Source of the DNA: Canna indica
Taxonomy: Eukaryota; Streptophyta; Magnoliopsida; Zingiberales; Cannaceae
Direction of reading: 5' to 3'
Assembly: GCA_034359265.1 (NCBI GenBank)
Contig: CP136891.1
Coordinates: 43,082,001-43,146,000, forward strand
DNA: 64,000 nt
Part shown: piece after piece, positions 33,827 to 45,963 of the stretch
How positions within the stretch are numbered: position 1 is the first letter of the stretch
How the letters are laid out: every line of letters starts with the position of its first letter
Position numbers and translations under genes: made by a program
Notes under the pieces: generated by a model
Database searches by the model: none
What the model saw: only the letters and a program-made list of their open reading frames with translations
Told to the model about the DNA's origin: nothing

Positions 33827-36473
33827 AATATCCTAGGTATTTAATTTATTATTATGTTGCGTGTGTTTGCCAGCCTAGCGGATTAGTTCGTGGTCGAATC
33901 GAGTCAACTCATGGTCCGGAGCAAGCTTGCGAGCTCAGGTAAGAAAAATATAAATTTATGAAATTAGGTTTGAGTGATTGGAATTATTTTTAAATATTGT
34001 GGTATTTGGATAAGTATGAATTATGCCTATGTAGGTGCATTTAATTAGATACTTATGATTTAATTATGTGTTTAATCAAGCCTAAAATAATTTAATTAAG
34101 TTATCGGGTTAGCGGGTTGGTTTTGGATTAAGTGGATGCGGGTTGGGTTTAGGTTGGAAGGGTTAGGGTTGAGGAGGAATTATAAAACCCCCTCCCCAAG
34201 GTTGTGGCCCCAAATTTTGGAGCCACACAATTGTGAGAGGAGGAGCCAGCCGACAGCCCAAGCCGCCCCTCCTCTTCTTCCCTTGGAGTCGCCACCACCT
34301 GCAGTCGAGCCGCCCTCTTTTCATCTTTCTCTCTCTCTCCAAGCCGGCGGCTTGGAGTGAGCCGCCGCCTCATCTTCTCCTTTCTTTGGGTCGAGCTGCC
34401 GGGGTTTGGAGCCGGAATCGGAGGTCGTTGATTGGAAATCCTTCTTGGATCTTTTTCCCTTTTCAAGTGAGTGGTTTTATCACTCCTATTCGGGTTTTCT
34501 TTAAATTTTCTTGAAACCGCCTTGAGGATTCTTGATTTTGATAATGTCCTTCTGTGTTCTTGAGATTTTCTGGGTTTCTATGCCACGCTTAGATCTTAAA
34601 TTTTGATCTCATATCATGGAATTTGTGTTTAATGGAAGATCTGTGATTTCATAATTAAATTCTGTGAATCTTGGATGCAAACCTCATGTTGGAGTTCTAG
34701 GTGTTCTTGATGCTAAAGAATTAATTTAATTTCCTTGATTCTTGATTTAGGGATTCTTGGTATATATGCTAGATTTTATTGAATAAAAATTATGAGATTG
34801 TATGCACGATTGGCTTGATGACATGAATCTGTGATGTTAGAAATTTAGGAATTTAATTATTCAAAATTCGGATTTTATTTCATGTTGTGTTGGAAATTTT
34901 AGCTTTTTGAAATTTATGTGTTGTTTATTGAATCTGGGCTGATTTTTTATTTCTCTGTTATTATGTGATTAGATCTCTGATTATAGTCGTGTAACGGATC
35001 ATTTTGACCGGAAAACATAGCTTGGAAACATAGGACAACATTTTGAAGAGTAGATTCGGGGTATACACAGCACTTCTGGGCAGAACAAAACCCTAAAACA
35101 AAACTCTAAAGCAAAACCCTAATTGAGATGATCTAAATTTTATTTCTATAATTAAAATTGGATTTAAGGGTGAGCATAATCTGTTATTAACCAACTTACA
35201 ATGTATGCATGAAATAAAATCACACGGGTTCATGACGTTGCGGGTCTAAGGGGTGAGGGTCGGGTTTGAAGTGTTGAGACACTTCATAGTGAGGACACCC
35301 TTAGGACACCGTAGGAGAATCTTGACTTAGGTCTTGATGTGCCATATCCTTGGGAATGGCGGAGCGACTTATTTAGGAGTCGGGTTACGGGCTACGCCCG
35401 TGTGGTTGGATGTCAATTCCCAACCTGCAAGATAAGTTTGGAGGGTCTTTCTCGATTATCCTGATATGTGCGCAGTTACCTTTACGCATGGTAGGGATTC
35501 GACCCGATGAACCTCTTGATGGTGATGTTGCCTTTGGGTATGGTAGGGATTCAATCCGATGCACCTCTTGATGGTGATGTTGCCTTTGGGCATGGAAGGT
35601 ATTCGACCTGATGCACCTCTTGATGGTGATGTTGCCTTTGAGCATGGTAGGGATTTGACCCGATGCACCTCTTGACGGTTATGTTGCCTTTAGGTGTGGT
35701 AGGGATTCGACCCGATGCACCTCATTGATGGTGTTGTTGCCTTTGGGCATGGTAGGGCTTCGACCCGATGCACCTCTGTGATGGTGATGTTGCCTTTGGG
35801 CATGGTAGGGCTCGACCTGATGCACATTTTTAGGTGACGTTGCCTTCGGGCATGGTAGGGCTACGGCCTGATACACCTCTTTGAAGAGATAGATGCCGTG
35901 GGCATGGATGGCCTTCGGGCCTGGTAGCTAGTCACATTTTTGTGACATGGCTTTTTTTTAGAGAGAGAATTTATTTATATTATCTCTGTGTTTATTTATG
36001 AGGGCGGATAAAGCCGCTCGCTGAGTTCTTTGAACTCACCCGTTGTCGTGTGATTTCTATTTTGCAGAGCCTGACCAGTGAGGTGGGTTGGATGCACTTG
36101 GCATCGCTGGAGGGCAGAGGAGCCATTGGATCTCATAACAGTCCTAGTTAGGGTCGTAGTCGAGTTTTTCTTTTGGTAGTGTCATGCACTTGTATTAGCT
36201 TGTTTTGGCGTTGTAGCCTGTGGGCATTTATGTTATTATTTCAGGTTTTATTTGACTGAACTTTTGAACTATTGAACCTAATCGTATTTTCGCATTTTCT
36301 TTACTTCTGAGTTATTAATCTAAACTTGTTATTGGTTCACTTTTCCTTTAAAATAAAACTTGTTGTTTGCTTTCCGCTACACTATTTGTTTTGGCATGTG
36401 CATGGGTTAGGCTTCGGGGGGTATAGGCACGTATACCCTGTCCGATCACGAGACCCTGAGTTGGGACGTGACA
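33827..36473 (+). repeat. C 5' LTR
   Basis: 2.65 kb, TGTAATATCC...GGGACGTGACA. TATA-like AATTATAAAACC near 34178 precedes a Ser/Pro-rich-looking CT tract. It contains a 52-bp minisatellite (35475-35880) and a hairpin motif at 36022-36038. Frames in it (e.g. 34136-34514) have no protein features. Confidence 0.85.
35475..35880. repeat. 52-bp minisatellite in C LTR, about 8 copies
   Basis: Units begin GTTGCCTTTGGGCATGGTAG and contain GATTCGACCCGATGCACCTC. GTTGCC recurs at 35527, 35579, 35631, 35683, 35736, 35789 and 35839 (spacing 50-53). Minus frames across it are repeat artefacts. Confidence 0.92.
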
Positions 36474-36477
36474 AAGT

Positions 36478-36489
36478 TGGTATCAGAGC
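36478..36489 (+). other. C primer-binding site (tRNA-iMet type)
   Basis: TGGTATCAGAGC, perfect, four bases after the LTR end GTGACA. Confidence 0.93.
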
Positions 36490-36685
36490 ATGTGGTTCGG
36501 TCCGACTACGACCTAGAGTTGTCACCGTATAGGGCATTGCTAGCGTGTCAGTATATGGTAGGGGTATGCTATGAGATCAATGGGCTAAGTCTGCACCTCA
36601 GCGCAACCTGTGGTTTAGTTTGCAAAACAGTGGGTGAATTCAGTTGCTTAGTCTTAAATTATTTCTTTTTGGTGTTTCCAGATCA

Positions 36686-36912
36686 ATGGAGGCCTTTGAT
36701 GCCACAAGGAGCAGTAGTGATATTAACTGCACTAAGCGCCGAGGCCGAGGCCGGGGTCGAGGGAGACCACCGCAGACCCGGGAGGAGGTGGGACCAGATC
36801 CCATGGTTGTGCAGCTGCAGGCCTGAGTGGCTGAGCTGGCTGAGGCACTCCGCACGGAGGAGAAACTGGGATAGTCCCAGGGTAGCACAGCTTGAGGCCG
36901 TATATGGCCCTG
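36686..36912 (+). pseudogene. C gag N-terminal fragment
   Basis: MEAFDATRSSSD, then RRGRGRGRGRPPQTREEVGP: the Arg/Gly-rich start typical of chromovirus gag. A TGA at 36824 ends the frame; VAELAEALR follows in the same frame after it. Element D cuts the gene at 36912 before any capsid domain. Confidence 0.72.
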
Positions 36913-39164
36913 TGTAAGACCCGGGAAATTTTCTAATATAAAAATCTATTTTTGGTGCAGCACGCCAGACCCGAGGATAGTCGAGTCGAGCCTCAGGATC
37001 GCCTCGAGTGAAAGGGTATGACTCGACTAATGATGCATGGAATTTTATTGGGTGATTAACTTTTATGCAATCATACCTTAAATCAAGTTTAAATCGACTC
37101 ATGTTGTGGGTTGAGTCGGAACCCAAGTTGAGTTCGGGTTTAGTCGAGTTTTGAGTATGAGTCAGGTGAGGCAAGAGCCTATATGGAAGGCTAGATGAGG
37201 GATTAAAACCCCTCATCCTTGTGTCGTTTGACTCATCCTTGGGGTTGCGCAAGGCATCCTAGGGAGAGAGGGAGAAGAGCAAGGAGAAGGGAGACTTGGA
37301 TCGATCCGGGATTTCGCGCCGTCGCCGAAAGATTCAAAGTCGTCGTCATTCGATATTTCGTTCTCCGCAATCAGGGTGAGTGGTTAGAATTTGAAAGGTT
37401 GGGGGCGGCGGGTAGAGGAACCCCTAGATGTGATAGGATGAGTTTTCTCACGATCTTTTCGACGGATCTTGGTTTCATTGATGTGTATTCACTATTTTGT
37501 ATGAGTTCTTGTCGGATCATCTTGTTTCTTCGCCGATTTCTTAAGTACTAGGGCTGCCGAGTCATGGGAAAAGAGGAAAGGTGATGCCAAAATTTTCCCC
37601 AATTCCCTTGACGGAAAGAAAGCCCTTGGACGATCTCATGTTCATGAATGATGTAGTCTTAATCGTCAATTTTACGTATTATGAAGCATGTCTTCCCTAG
37701 AAACCTTTGATGTGGCCGAATGAACCCTACACCTCATGAAGAGGATTCAGCCTAGGGTAAGGGAAGGGGTAAAATAGTCCACTTGATATTAAGTTATATC
37801 AGAATCGAAGAATAGAGGTATGACGATACTTAGGAAGAACACCAATCATAGCAAGTAAATTGATTGATTATGAGATTGTAGGAATGCTAGCTTTATGACC
37901 ATCCTTAGCATTAGATCTTTAATGTTGCAATTGTTTACCATGCTTAGTATTTCCTACATTTTTGAATTCATTGCTATCTTGCCACGCTAGATAATTGTTT
38001 CTTATTGAGCTTAATTCCTAAGGTAGTGTAAAGTTGTTATGCATGAATATTGTGGTTATATATTTTTCTTTAGATTATACATGCTGTCCAAAAATGTTCA
38101 TGGGCGGAATTCCAAAGTTGATACAAGGAATTCCTCACCCAAGGTAGTGTGGAAGGTTAGATAACATGTAAGGCGTCGCGAGACGTTCATCGTACTTATA
38201 TAGAAACTTAGCTAGGAGATGATATCACTTCTAGGACTTCTTGTAAACATTTGGAAACCTAGAACTCTTAGATGTACACATTTTGGAAGGGCGACATAAA
38301 TTGTTGACCCTGTAGCCTGGATTAGGGCCAGATACGGGCCATGGCCTGAAGTGTATATATGGAAACCCTAGGACATTGATTGTGTGATGTGCTTGAGATG
38401 GTCCGTCGAGGAGCGTGGAGGTCGGGAATGACCAATGCTCAGCTCAGCCAATGTTGGGTCTTGAGGTGCGCCAACAGGCTCGCTAGGTGCTAGACCCCAG
38501 TTGGGTGGGACTAGCTTTCCTTACCCCGGACGATGTTTGAAGACTAGTGGACCATCCTAGTCGATGGCCCGGGATTGTTTGCTTACATCTTGAGATGATG
38601 TGGCCGATGGCCAGTATGATACTACCTGATATGGTAGGGACGGCTGTAGCCGAGATATTTATTCCATAAGTAGGCCCAAGGGCCGGATGGCAAAGGCTTG
38701 ATAGACCGAGATGGCAGGTTATCACATGTTTAGTTTGTACAGATTGACCCATTGGGGTCGGTAGTCGCATTAGAAGTAGTTTACCTCCGTGTACATTCAT
38801 TTTGTTGCCTTATATGATATGCATGCTTAACTGAGGCTAAGGTGGAGGTTCGCTAAAGCCACTCACTGAGTCCCAAGTGGACTCACAGTTTATTCTTTAT
38901 TTTTGCAGAGCATGAGCTGTGACTTTGGCATGTCGACATGGTGCAGCTGGTGGGCGGGAGGCGGTGCCATATCTTGTAGCGGCGTCCATGAGTCTTAGAC
39001 CAGTGTCTAGTTGTTGCTTTTAGTTTCTGCACTGACAGTTGTATTTAAAAGAGTTGTAAAACTTGTTACTTGAAACATTCAGTTATTTTGATGTTGGTGT
39101 TCTTACTTGTTTTGGAAAACATAAAATTGTGACTTTGAAAACTTTTAACAAAGTGTGTTGAGAT
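36913..39164 (+). repeat. Element D: gypsy-type LTR, 3'-truncated
   Basis: Starts TGTAAGACCCGGG; no internal coding region. Shares with T and C the late-LTR block (hairpin at 38867-38885, TTTTTGCAGAGC after it, then GACATGGTGCAGCTGG as in T), so it is a chromovirus LTR of another family. TATA-like GGATTAAAACC near 37202. No terminal CA or PBS at the right end, so it is a truncated LTR, not a clean solo LTR. Confidence 0.72.
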
Positions 39165-39378
39165 TTCTTTGAAGAGATAGATGTTGTGGGCATGGATGGC
39201 CTTCGGGCGTGGTAGCTAGTCACATTTTTGTGACGTGGCTTTTTTTTAGAGAGAGAATTTATTTATGTTATCTCTGTGTTTATTTATGAGGGCGGATAAA
39301 GCCGCTCGCTGAGTTCTTTGAACTCACCCGTTGTCGTGTGATTTCTATTTTGCAGAGCCTGACCGGTGAGGTGGGTTG
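39165..39378 (+). repeat. C LTR fragment (from 3' LTR)
   Basis: Nearly identical to 35877-36090 of the C 5' LTR, including the hairpin (39310-39326) and TTTTGCAGAGCCTGACC. Truncated on both sides. Confidence 0.9.
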
Positions 39379-40981
39379 CAGATCTCTTTGATTTATTTTG
39401 ATATCATGAAAACTTTCTTAAAAATGAATCCTTACTATCTAGCATAGGTTGAGATTTTTAAATGAAACTTTGCATTGACCCTTTTCTATTTAGTAAGTTA
39501 GCTTACTAGTTGGTATATGATTTCATTATGATACTAATGAAGCCTACTTGCAAGTTGAGAAAGTGGTAAAACTTTGGAAGGCTAAAGGAAAATGGAAAGA
39601 AAGTGGAAATTTTAGAGTTTCTCAAGAAATGAGGTATGAGTTTCATTTTGATAAATTCTTGCATAACACCTCTATTATCTTGATTAAATGATTTCTCTAT
39701 GCTCATGAATGATCTTGCATGATAATTGATTGAAATCTCATGAGTAGATAAAATTTTGATACTTAGGCAATTTCATGAAACCTTGTTTGAATGAAATGTG
39801 CCCTAGGTAGAATTTCATCTTAGAGACTTCATTTTAAGTTGAAACTTGACAAACATGTTTGAACTTACTCATGACTTTCATCCATATGGTTAAAATTGAA
39901 AAATCATATGTATATGGATAAAATGACAACTAGCTCACCTTAGGAGACTCAAAATTAAAAAAGTTTGACCTAAGTCAATAATTTGACTTGGAAATCTCAT
40001 TTTGAGTTCAAACTTCACAAACATGTTTAGATTTACTCATCTTAGGTGTCCATGTGCTAAAGTTGAAAAACCATGAGTAAAGGTTAAAATTTGATACTTA
40101 GCAATTTCATGTTATCATGCTTGTTTTTGAATGAAATCGTGCTAAGGTAAAACTTTGACCAAATGACATTATTTTCATTTGAAACTTCTCAAACATGCTT
40201 TAAATGATTAGATCTTGATATCTGGAAAGTTTGAATGAAAACTGAGAACTTTTGAAAAATAGCTAATATTTACGAAAATGCCACTAGATTTCAGATATTT
40301 TTAGAAAAATGCAAAAAATTGATTTTTCGATGATTCTTGAAACTGCATATTCTTTGAAAAATATAGTTTCTTCAATAAAAATTTCAAAAATTCTCAATAA
40401 GAATACGATTTGATATGGGTTTTTGAAATTGGATTCCAAAACTTTAAAGTATCGTTCTTTCCAAATGTTCATTTTTTCGATACTTTGATTTGGTCCAATC
40501 TTCGAATGAGACTTCAAACATGATATTTTGAATTCACATTTGGTATTGTTCCACTCATGTGATGATAAAAATCATTTCATAAATAATTTTTGACTCCTTG
40601 ATCGATACATGAAAATATCAATTTAAGCCTATACATGATCTCTAGACTTGGAATGCATTTATCATCTAATGCTATCATGTATGATTTAGTCTCATATTAG
40701 ATAGTTGTCTTTTCATCCCTTGAGTTGAGATCTTTATGCTTCATGAAAACTAAATTTAGAGTATCAACTTTGACTATAGGTTGACTTTTCTTACCCTTTT
40801 TGAGTGATGTCAAAAGGGGGAGAAAAATATAGAAAAAATGGAAGAAAATATAGGAAATCCATGCATATAGAAAGGGGGAGTTTATTTTCATAGATATGCA
40901 TGTTGATAGGGGGAGAAATCCCATGATTGATATCCTTTGCGCTTTAATGAATATATTTTCTTAAGGATATTTGTCATCATC
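39379..40981 (+). mobile_element. B spacer, right segment
   Basis: Non-coding spacer colinear with A from about 19706 and with L and F near the end. It contains the TTGACCTAAGTCAA-type block near 39966. No gene. Confidence 0.82.
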
Positions 40982-40994
40982 AAAAAGGGGGAGA
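40982..40994 (+). other. B polypurine tract
   Basis: AAAAAGGGGGAGA directly before the B 3' LTR. Confidence 0.85.
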
Positions 40995-40995
40995 T

Positions 40996-42518
40996 TATTG
41001 GCTTATGGTTTTCTACCTTGGTCTTAATCTCGGTTTTGATGATAACAAACATAGAACTAATGTTTCATTGAGAAATATTTACAGGTTCCATATCGATTAG
41101 CACTTGATGTCCGCGATCGGGTTCCATATCCATAACAAAGAAATCAAAAAATTGGAAGGCCATTGATCGACGTGTTCGGGTTCGTCATGGAAATCTCTCG
41201 ACGTGTGCACCAAAGACTTCTTGGATGAGTCTAAATAACACATGGAAAACCTTTAGCATACCGTGGTATTTTTAAGGAATTTTTGGAAGCCATTAGCATA
41301 CCCATATTTGACCCGGGAGAATAGGAAATTTCCATTTTTGGAAAATTTGCACTGACCCCAAAAACTAGATTTTGATTCTTAAGGATTTTGATTTTTTAGA
41401 TATTTTTATTGAATCCAAATGGGGGGTAATCCTTATATAACATTTATGTTTTAAAGTTAAAGTTAATAAATGTTATATAAGTAGACTTAGCGAAGATGGA
41501 ATGAAAGCGAGTAGAAAAATTGTGGATCGCTTGACCGCGACTCATTCGATCGACCTGTGAGTCGATCGAACAGTGCATACAAAGCACAGAAAGCCACGAT
41601 CGCTCGGGTGGTCGATCCATCGGTCGACCGATGATCGCTCGGGTGGTCGATCCATCGGTCGACCGATGATCGACCGACATACGACCGAAAGACGGTAACG
41701 ACTAGTTTTCCGCCCGTTGAGCCGCTTGTTTCATTCCATTTACTCTTGGCTCTATAAATACCCAAACCTAAACCTTCGTTAACAACTTTTGATCACTCTT
41801 AACCTTCATTGAGCCATCATTGATCAACTCTAAGCTTTCATTGAGCCATTTTTTAGAGAAATCCTAGTCTGAGCTTTCATTCCTAGAGTTTGCCTTCAAG
41901 TTTGATTTGATTCATCATCAAGGCATCAAGAGGAGCTAGGATTCATTGTGTTGGAGCTAAGTATTTGTATTGTTGTATTTTTTGCTCCATTACTTGTATA
42001 TTTTCTTATTTCTTTCATTGTATTAAAACTTGTGTAAATCTAGGTTGCTAGGTTTGATTTGGTTGGTGGTTGCCTTGGTGTTAAGGCTTAATTCCACCGT
42101 TGTAAACGTAGTTTACTAGGATTAGTTCTAGTTGTCCCTTAGGTTGAGATGGGAGAGTGCTCTCGGTAGGAAGACGGGATACTTCCGGGTGTGGAAGTGC
42201 CTTCGGTTGGAGAGCGGAGACTTTCCGGTGTAAAGTCCTCATTGTAAGGGAAACAAGATATAATCTAGTAAACTTAGTTTGAAAATCCTAAGCGGGGTAC
42301 TTAGGTAGTGGAGTAGGCATTGGGGTCGAATCACTATAAATCAGTGTGTTAGCATTGATATTCTGTTTGTTCTTAATTGTCTTATTTTTGCTTCCGCATC
42401 TAGTCAATAAATAGCAATTTGCCTAAATAATTTAAGAAACGATTAAAACTGGAATTATGCAATAAGAATTAGTAAACACACTATCCGCCCCCCCTCTAGT
42501 GTGCCTTTTCACCCAACA
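40996..42518 (+). repeat. B 3' LTR
   Basis: TATTGGCTTATGG...TTTCACCCAACA, 1.52 kb. It holds a 35-bp tandem duplication (GCTCGGGTGGTCGATCCATC..., 41607-41670) in the GGTCGACC cluster and the TATA box at 41753-41760. It abuts the truncated minus-strand LTR H. Confidence 0.87.
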
Positions 42519-42842
42519 CTAACTCAAATACAATGAATAATGCACAAAAATACAAGTAATTGGAGCAAATAAACAATACAATCAATACTTTGCTCCAAAC
42601 AATGAATCCTAGCTCCTCTTGATGGCTCGATCAAAGCTTTGAAGGTAAAATCAAGTTTGTGTGATGAGAACTAGAGTTTGTTAAGGAATGGCTCAAGAAA
42701 GGCTTTTGCAATGATAAAAAATGGCTCAATGGAATGATGGATCATGGGAGGAAGGATCTCATGGTCTTCTATTTATAGACCATGAAGAATTGGCCTCAAA
42801 CAGCCAACTCAACGGCTAGAAAAATAGTCATTTTCGCCGTCT
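42519..42842 (-). repeat. LTR H, segment 1 (minus)
   Basis: Reverse complement of family LTR sequence downstream of the promoter; TATTTATA at 42770-42777 is its TATA box on the minus strand. Truncated at the left by B. Interrupted by G at 42842/42843; the rest is 53722-54158. Confidence 0.78.
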
Positions 42843-42972
42843 TGTCACGGGCCAATTGTTTTGTAAGGAAGAACCCATGCAGCACCCTTGCATCCCATGC
42901 AAGGGATAAGCCTATCATATCGAATTCGTCCTAAATTAGGCTTCCCAACTTAACATCGCGGGACATGCATTG
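42843..42972 (-). repeat. G 3' LTR, part 2 (terminal 130 bp)
   Basis: Matches the end of the other G LTR (53009-53115). Interrupted by F at the CATTG target. Confidence 0.85.
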
Positions 42973-44497
42973 TGTTAGCTTTAGGTTTTCAAGCTTGGTC
43001 TTAATCTCTTAATCTCAGTTTTGATGATAACAAACATGGAACTAATATTTCATTGAGAATATCTTTCAGGTTCCATATCAATTAGCGTTCGATGTCCTCG
43101 ATCGGATAAATCGGAAGAACATTGATTGTCGCGCTCGGGTTCATCGCGGAAGTTTCTCGAAGATCGACGAGTGCACCAAAGTCGCATTGGACGGGCTCAA
43201 AGATCACATGAAAGCTCTCCATGTTGATGCTCGTTGAAAGACGGAACCCGAAAACAAAGCGCGGAAGAAAAAAAGGGCTAAAATTTCAATTCAGCCTAAG
43301 TTCGGTCGACCGGGCAATCGACTGAATATGGTAAGGAAAATGGCACCAGCCATTTCGGTCGACCGAACAATGCCGTAAAGAGGCAGTAGCTTTGTCAATT
43401 GATCGGTCGGTCAATCGAACACAGCCGAAAATAGGTAGTGGCTACTTCGGTTGACCGACAAAGGCCTAAAAAGGGCAGTTGATCGATCGATCGATCGGAC
43501 TGCGTTTGTTGAAGATGCAAGATCGCGTCGGTCGACCGACTGGTCGACCGAATGCGGGATCGAAGGATTTATGTTTGGGCGGTTGACCCATCGGTCGATC
43601 GACCACAGAGAGAAGAGCAACGGTCAAATGACCGATCGATCAGTCGGTCGACCGACCAATCAACCGGTTGCCTACAACGGATAGTTTTCTATCCGTTGAG
43701 CTGTCGTTTCTTGATGATGGTATAAATATAACTCATATAACTTCTTTTAACTCTCTCCCTTAATCTTACAGATTTTATTGAGCATTTAAGAAGGGATTTA
43801 AGCCTTCCAAAGACCGATTGCAACGCGCTCTGTTCTTCTATCGAGTTCGTCTTCAAGCGCCAACTACTCCTCAACTCGGCTTCGACTCAAAGCACATTCA
43901 CTGGCGAGTTGGAGGCTTCAAGGCTTGCAAAAGAGTAGACAATCTTGGTTTTAACTTAAGCTCTTTTCACTTGTATTTTTAACTATTATTTTATTGTTTC
44001 TTTGAAGTTGAGTTTGTAAGACCTAGGCTGTTAGGTCTTGTGGGTATAAGTGGTTACCTGGTGTTAGGTGTAAAGCCACTTTTGTAAAATTAGTTGTTAC
44101 TATGAATAGTCAAGTTGTCCCTTAGGGTTGAGGTGGAAGAGTGCTCTCGATAAGAAGGCGGAGACTTTCGGGTGTAGTACCTTAGGTCGAGAGTGAGACT
44201 CTTCGGTGAAAAGTCCTCTGTGTAAGGGAAACCGAATTAATCTAGTAAAACTAGTTTGGAAATTCTAAGCGGGGTCCTTAGGTAGTGGAGTAGGCATTGG
44301 GGCCGAACCACTATAAATCCTGTGTTAGCATTATTATTTATTATTGCTTGTGCTTAATTGTTTATATCGCTTCCGCATCAAATCGTAAGATTGCAAATTG
44401 CCTAAACGAATTAAGTAAATGATTAAAATCGAATTTAAGCTAATCAATTTTGTTAACACACTATTCACCCCCCTCTAGTGTCGCCTTTTCGCCTACA
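42973..44497 (+). repeat. F 5' LTR
   Basis: TGTTAGCTTTAGG...TTTCGCCTACA. GGTCGACC cluster 43300-43665, TATA box 43721-43728. Conserved GGGGCCGAACCACTATAAAT and C-run near the end. Confidence 0.93.
43300..43665. promoter_or_regulatory. CGGTCGACCG palindrome cluster and TATA of F 5' LTR
   Basis: Around a dozen GGTCGACC, CGATCGATCGATCG and related words, then TATAAATATA at 43721. Same architecture as in A, with different spacing of the palindromes. Confidence 0.6.
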
Positions 44498-44499
44498 TT

Positions 44500-44511
44500 T
44501 GGTATCAGAGT
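44500..44511 (+). other. F primer-binding site (tRNA-iMet type)
   Basis: TGGTATCAGAGT, two bases after the LTR; one mismatch to iMet. Confidence 0.92.
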
Positions 44512-44564
44512 AGGTCATAGATTGTGATTTTACTATCCCTTCTACAATTTGTCTCAATCTTGAA

Positions 44565-45963
44565 ATGGCTCTAGAGTCGGTAGCGTCTTCACCTCCTAGG
44601 TTCGATGACTCAAACTTTGGTCTTTGGAAATATAGGATGTACACTTATTTAAAGACTAAAGGATTTGGTGTCTTTAACATGTTACATTGGGAATTCATTG
44701 AACCTAAGGTTGACATGCATGATTGGAGTGAATTAGATAAGAAAATGTTTAAGTATAATGGAGATGTCATGAAATATATTCTTTGCACATTACCAAATGG
44801 CATCCTAGATAAGTCATGCATTGCTCTTCGGCTTATGACTTATGGGCCACTTTAAATGTTTTATATGATTATGTCAAAACCGAATAGATTGGCACTTTTG
44901 ATGAAGGTGGTGATGACAATGGTCACTCACCTACTACTAATCTTGGTTTTGATGCCCATAGCTCTTCCAGTCATAGGAGCACTAAAAGCCGAAAGAGAAA
45001 GGTGATTTGCCGTGTGTGCCAAGAGAAAGGGCATTTAAAGAAAAATTGCCCTACCATGAAAAACAAGGCAAAGAAGAGGTCAAAAGCTTCTACGTCATCA
45101 TCCCATTCGAATGAAGTATCCTCTTGCAATGACTATGAAGCTACTTCAAAAGTTTGCCTCATGAGTACCAATGATGAGGTACACTCTTTCGCTTCTAGTC
45201 ATAATAATGATACTGATAGTACTAGCTCTTCTAGTTCATTCAATATGCCATATCAAGAACTAGTTGAGGAATGTCAAAAAATGTATGCCTCGCTTGTTAG
45301 AAAAGATAAGGAAAATAAAAGGTTGAAAAAGGAAAATGTGATGCTTAATTCTCATTTGTATGAATCCAAACTAAGAAATGAAAAATTGAGATCTAGGTCA
45401 TTTGATTCATGCCATGATAATATAGAACTCGAGCTTAAGGATTTGAAGCTTAAAAATAACAATTTAGAAAATGAGAATTGCATGTTAAAATCTCAATTAC
45501 ATGCATTGCATAAATCCATGAATGAATTGAAAGGTGAGATTACTTTCTTGAATAAGAAAGTAAATAAATTAAAAATGCTTCATCTCCTAAGAACAATAGA
45601 ATAAAAAATGCCTATGTAAAGAATGCCAATGTTCATCATCATTCTCATGTTAGGCATTCCACATTTAAACCTCATGCTCAAAATAAAAATATTTCTAAGA
45701 ATGCTCATACTTATCATGTTTCACATGTCAAGCATTCTAATAATAAATCTCATGTCCATAGCAAAAACAAAAAGAAATTTAATGGACATTGCTTTTGTTG
45801 TGGTGTGTATGGGCATGCCATCTATGATTGTGCTTTTAAAATGAACTCAAGTGTTGTGAAGACACTTTGGGTACCTAAGCCCACTAACCCCCTAGGACCC
45901 AAAGGCATTTGGGTACCAAAGATCTCTTGTTCTCTTGTAGGGGAAGCCACCACACAAGGGTGA
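44565..45963 (+). pseudogene. F gag pseudogene
   Basis: Copia-type gag, MALESVASSPPRFDDSNFGL, colinear with A and B. Breaks: loss of one A near 44813 (DK|VMHC context), TAG at 44885 (Lys in sisters), and loss of one A in an A-run near 45580. Knuckle 1 CRVCQEKGHLKKNC and knuckle 2 CFCCGVYGHAIYDC both keep all metal ligands. The middle is a Lys/Glu/Asn-rich coiled coil. It ends KGIWVPKI...TTQG and TGA. Ancestrally a nucleocapsid precursor; this copy cannot make it in one piece. Confidence 0.88.

Larger units (their letters stand above)
33827..39378 (+). mobile_element. Element C: truncated gypsy (chromovirus-type) LTR retrotransposon
   Basis: Complete 5' LTR (33827-36473), PBS, gag N-terminus to 36912, then element D, then only a 214-bp internal piece of the C LTR (39165-39378, matching 35877-36090). 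Most of the coding region and the rest of the 3' LTR are lost. The right join falls straight into B spacer, so the deletion removed flanking B sequence as well. Confidence 0.82.
30823..42518 (+). mobile_element. TR-GAG element B (split by gypsy elements C/D)
   Basis: Second subtype of the gag-only family: truncated 5' LTR (30823-32101), degenerate PBS, broken gag (32170-33597), spacer (33598-33826 and 39379-40981), polypurine tract, 3' LTR (40996-42518). C inserted in the spacer; at its right edge about 380 bp of spacer is missing relative to A. LTRs end TTTCACCCAACA rather than CGACTACA. The first ~270 bp of the 5' LTR are missing at the junction with A. Confidence 0.85.

Noticed and set aside
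34136..34514. Possible host gene with Pro/Ser-rich product
   Set aside because: It lies wholly within the C LTR leader, after its TATA-like box; composition is from CT-rich LTR sequence.
36913..39164. D as a clean solo LTR
   Set aside because: The left end is a good TG terminus, but the right end lacks CA, PBS or a target duplication, so truncation is more likely.
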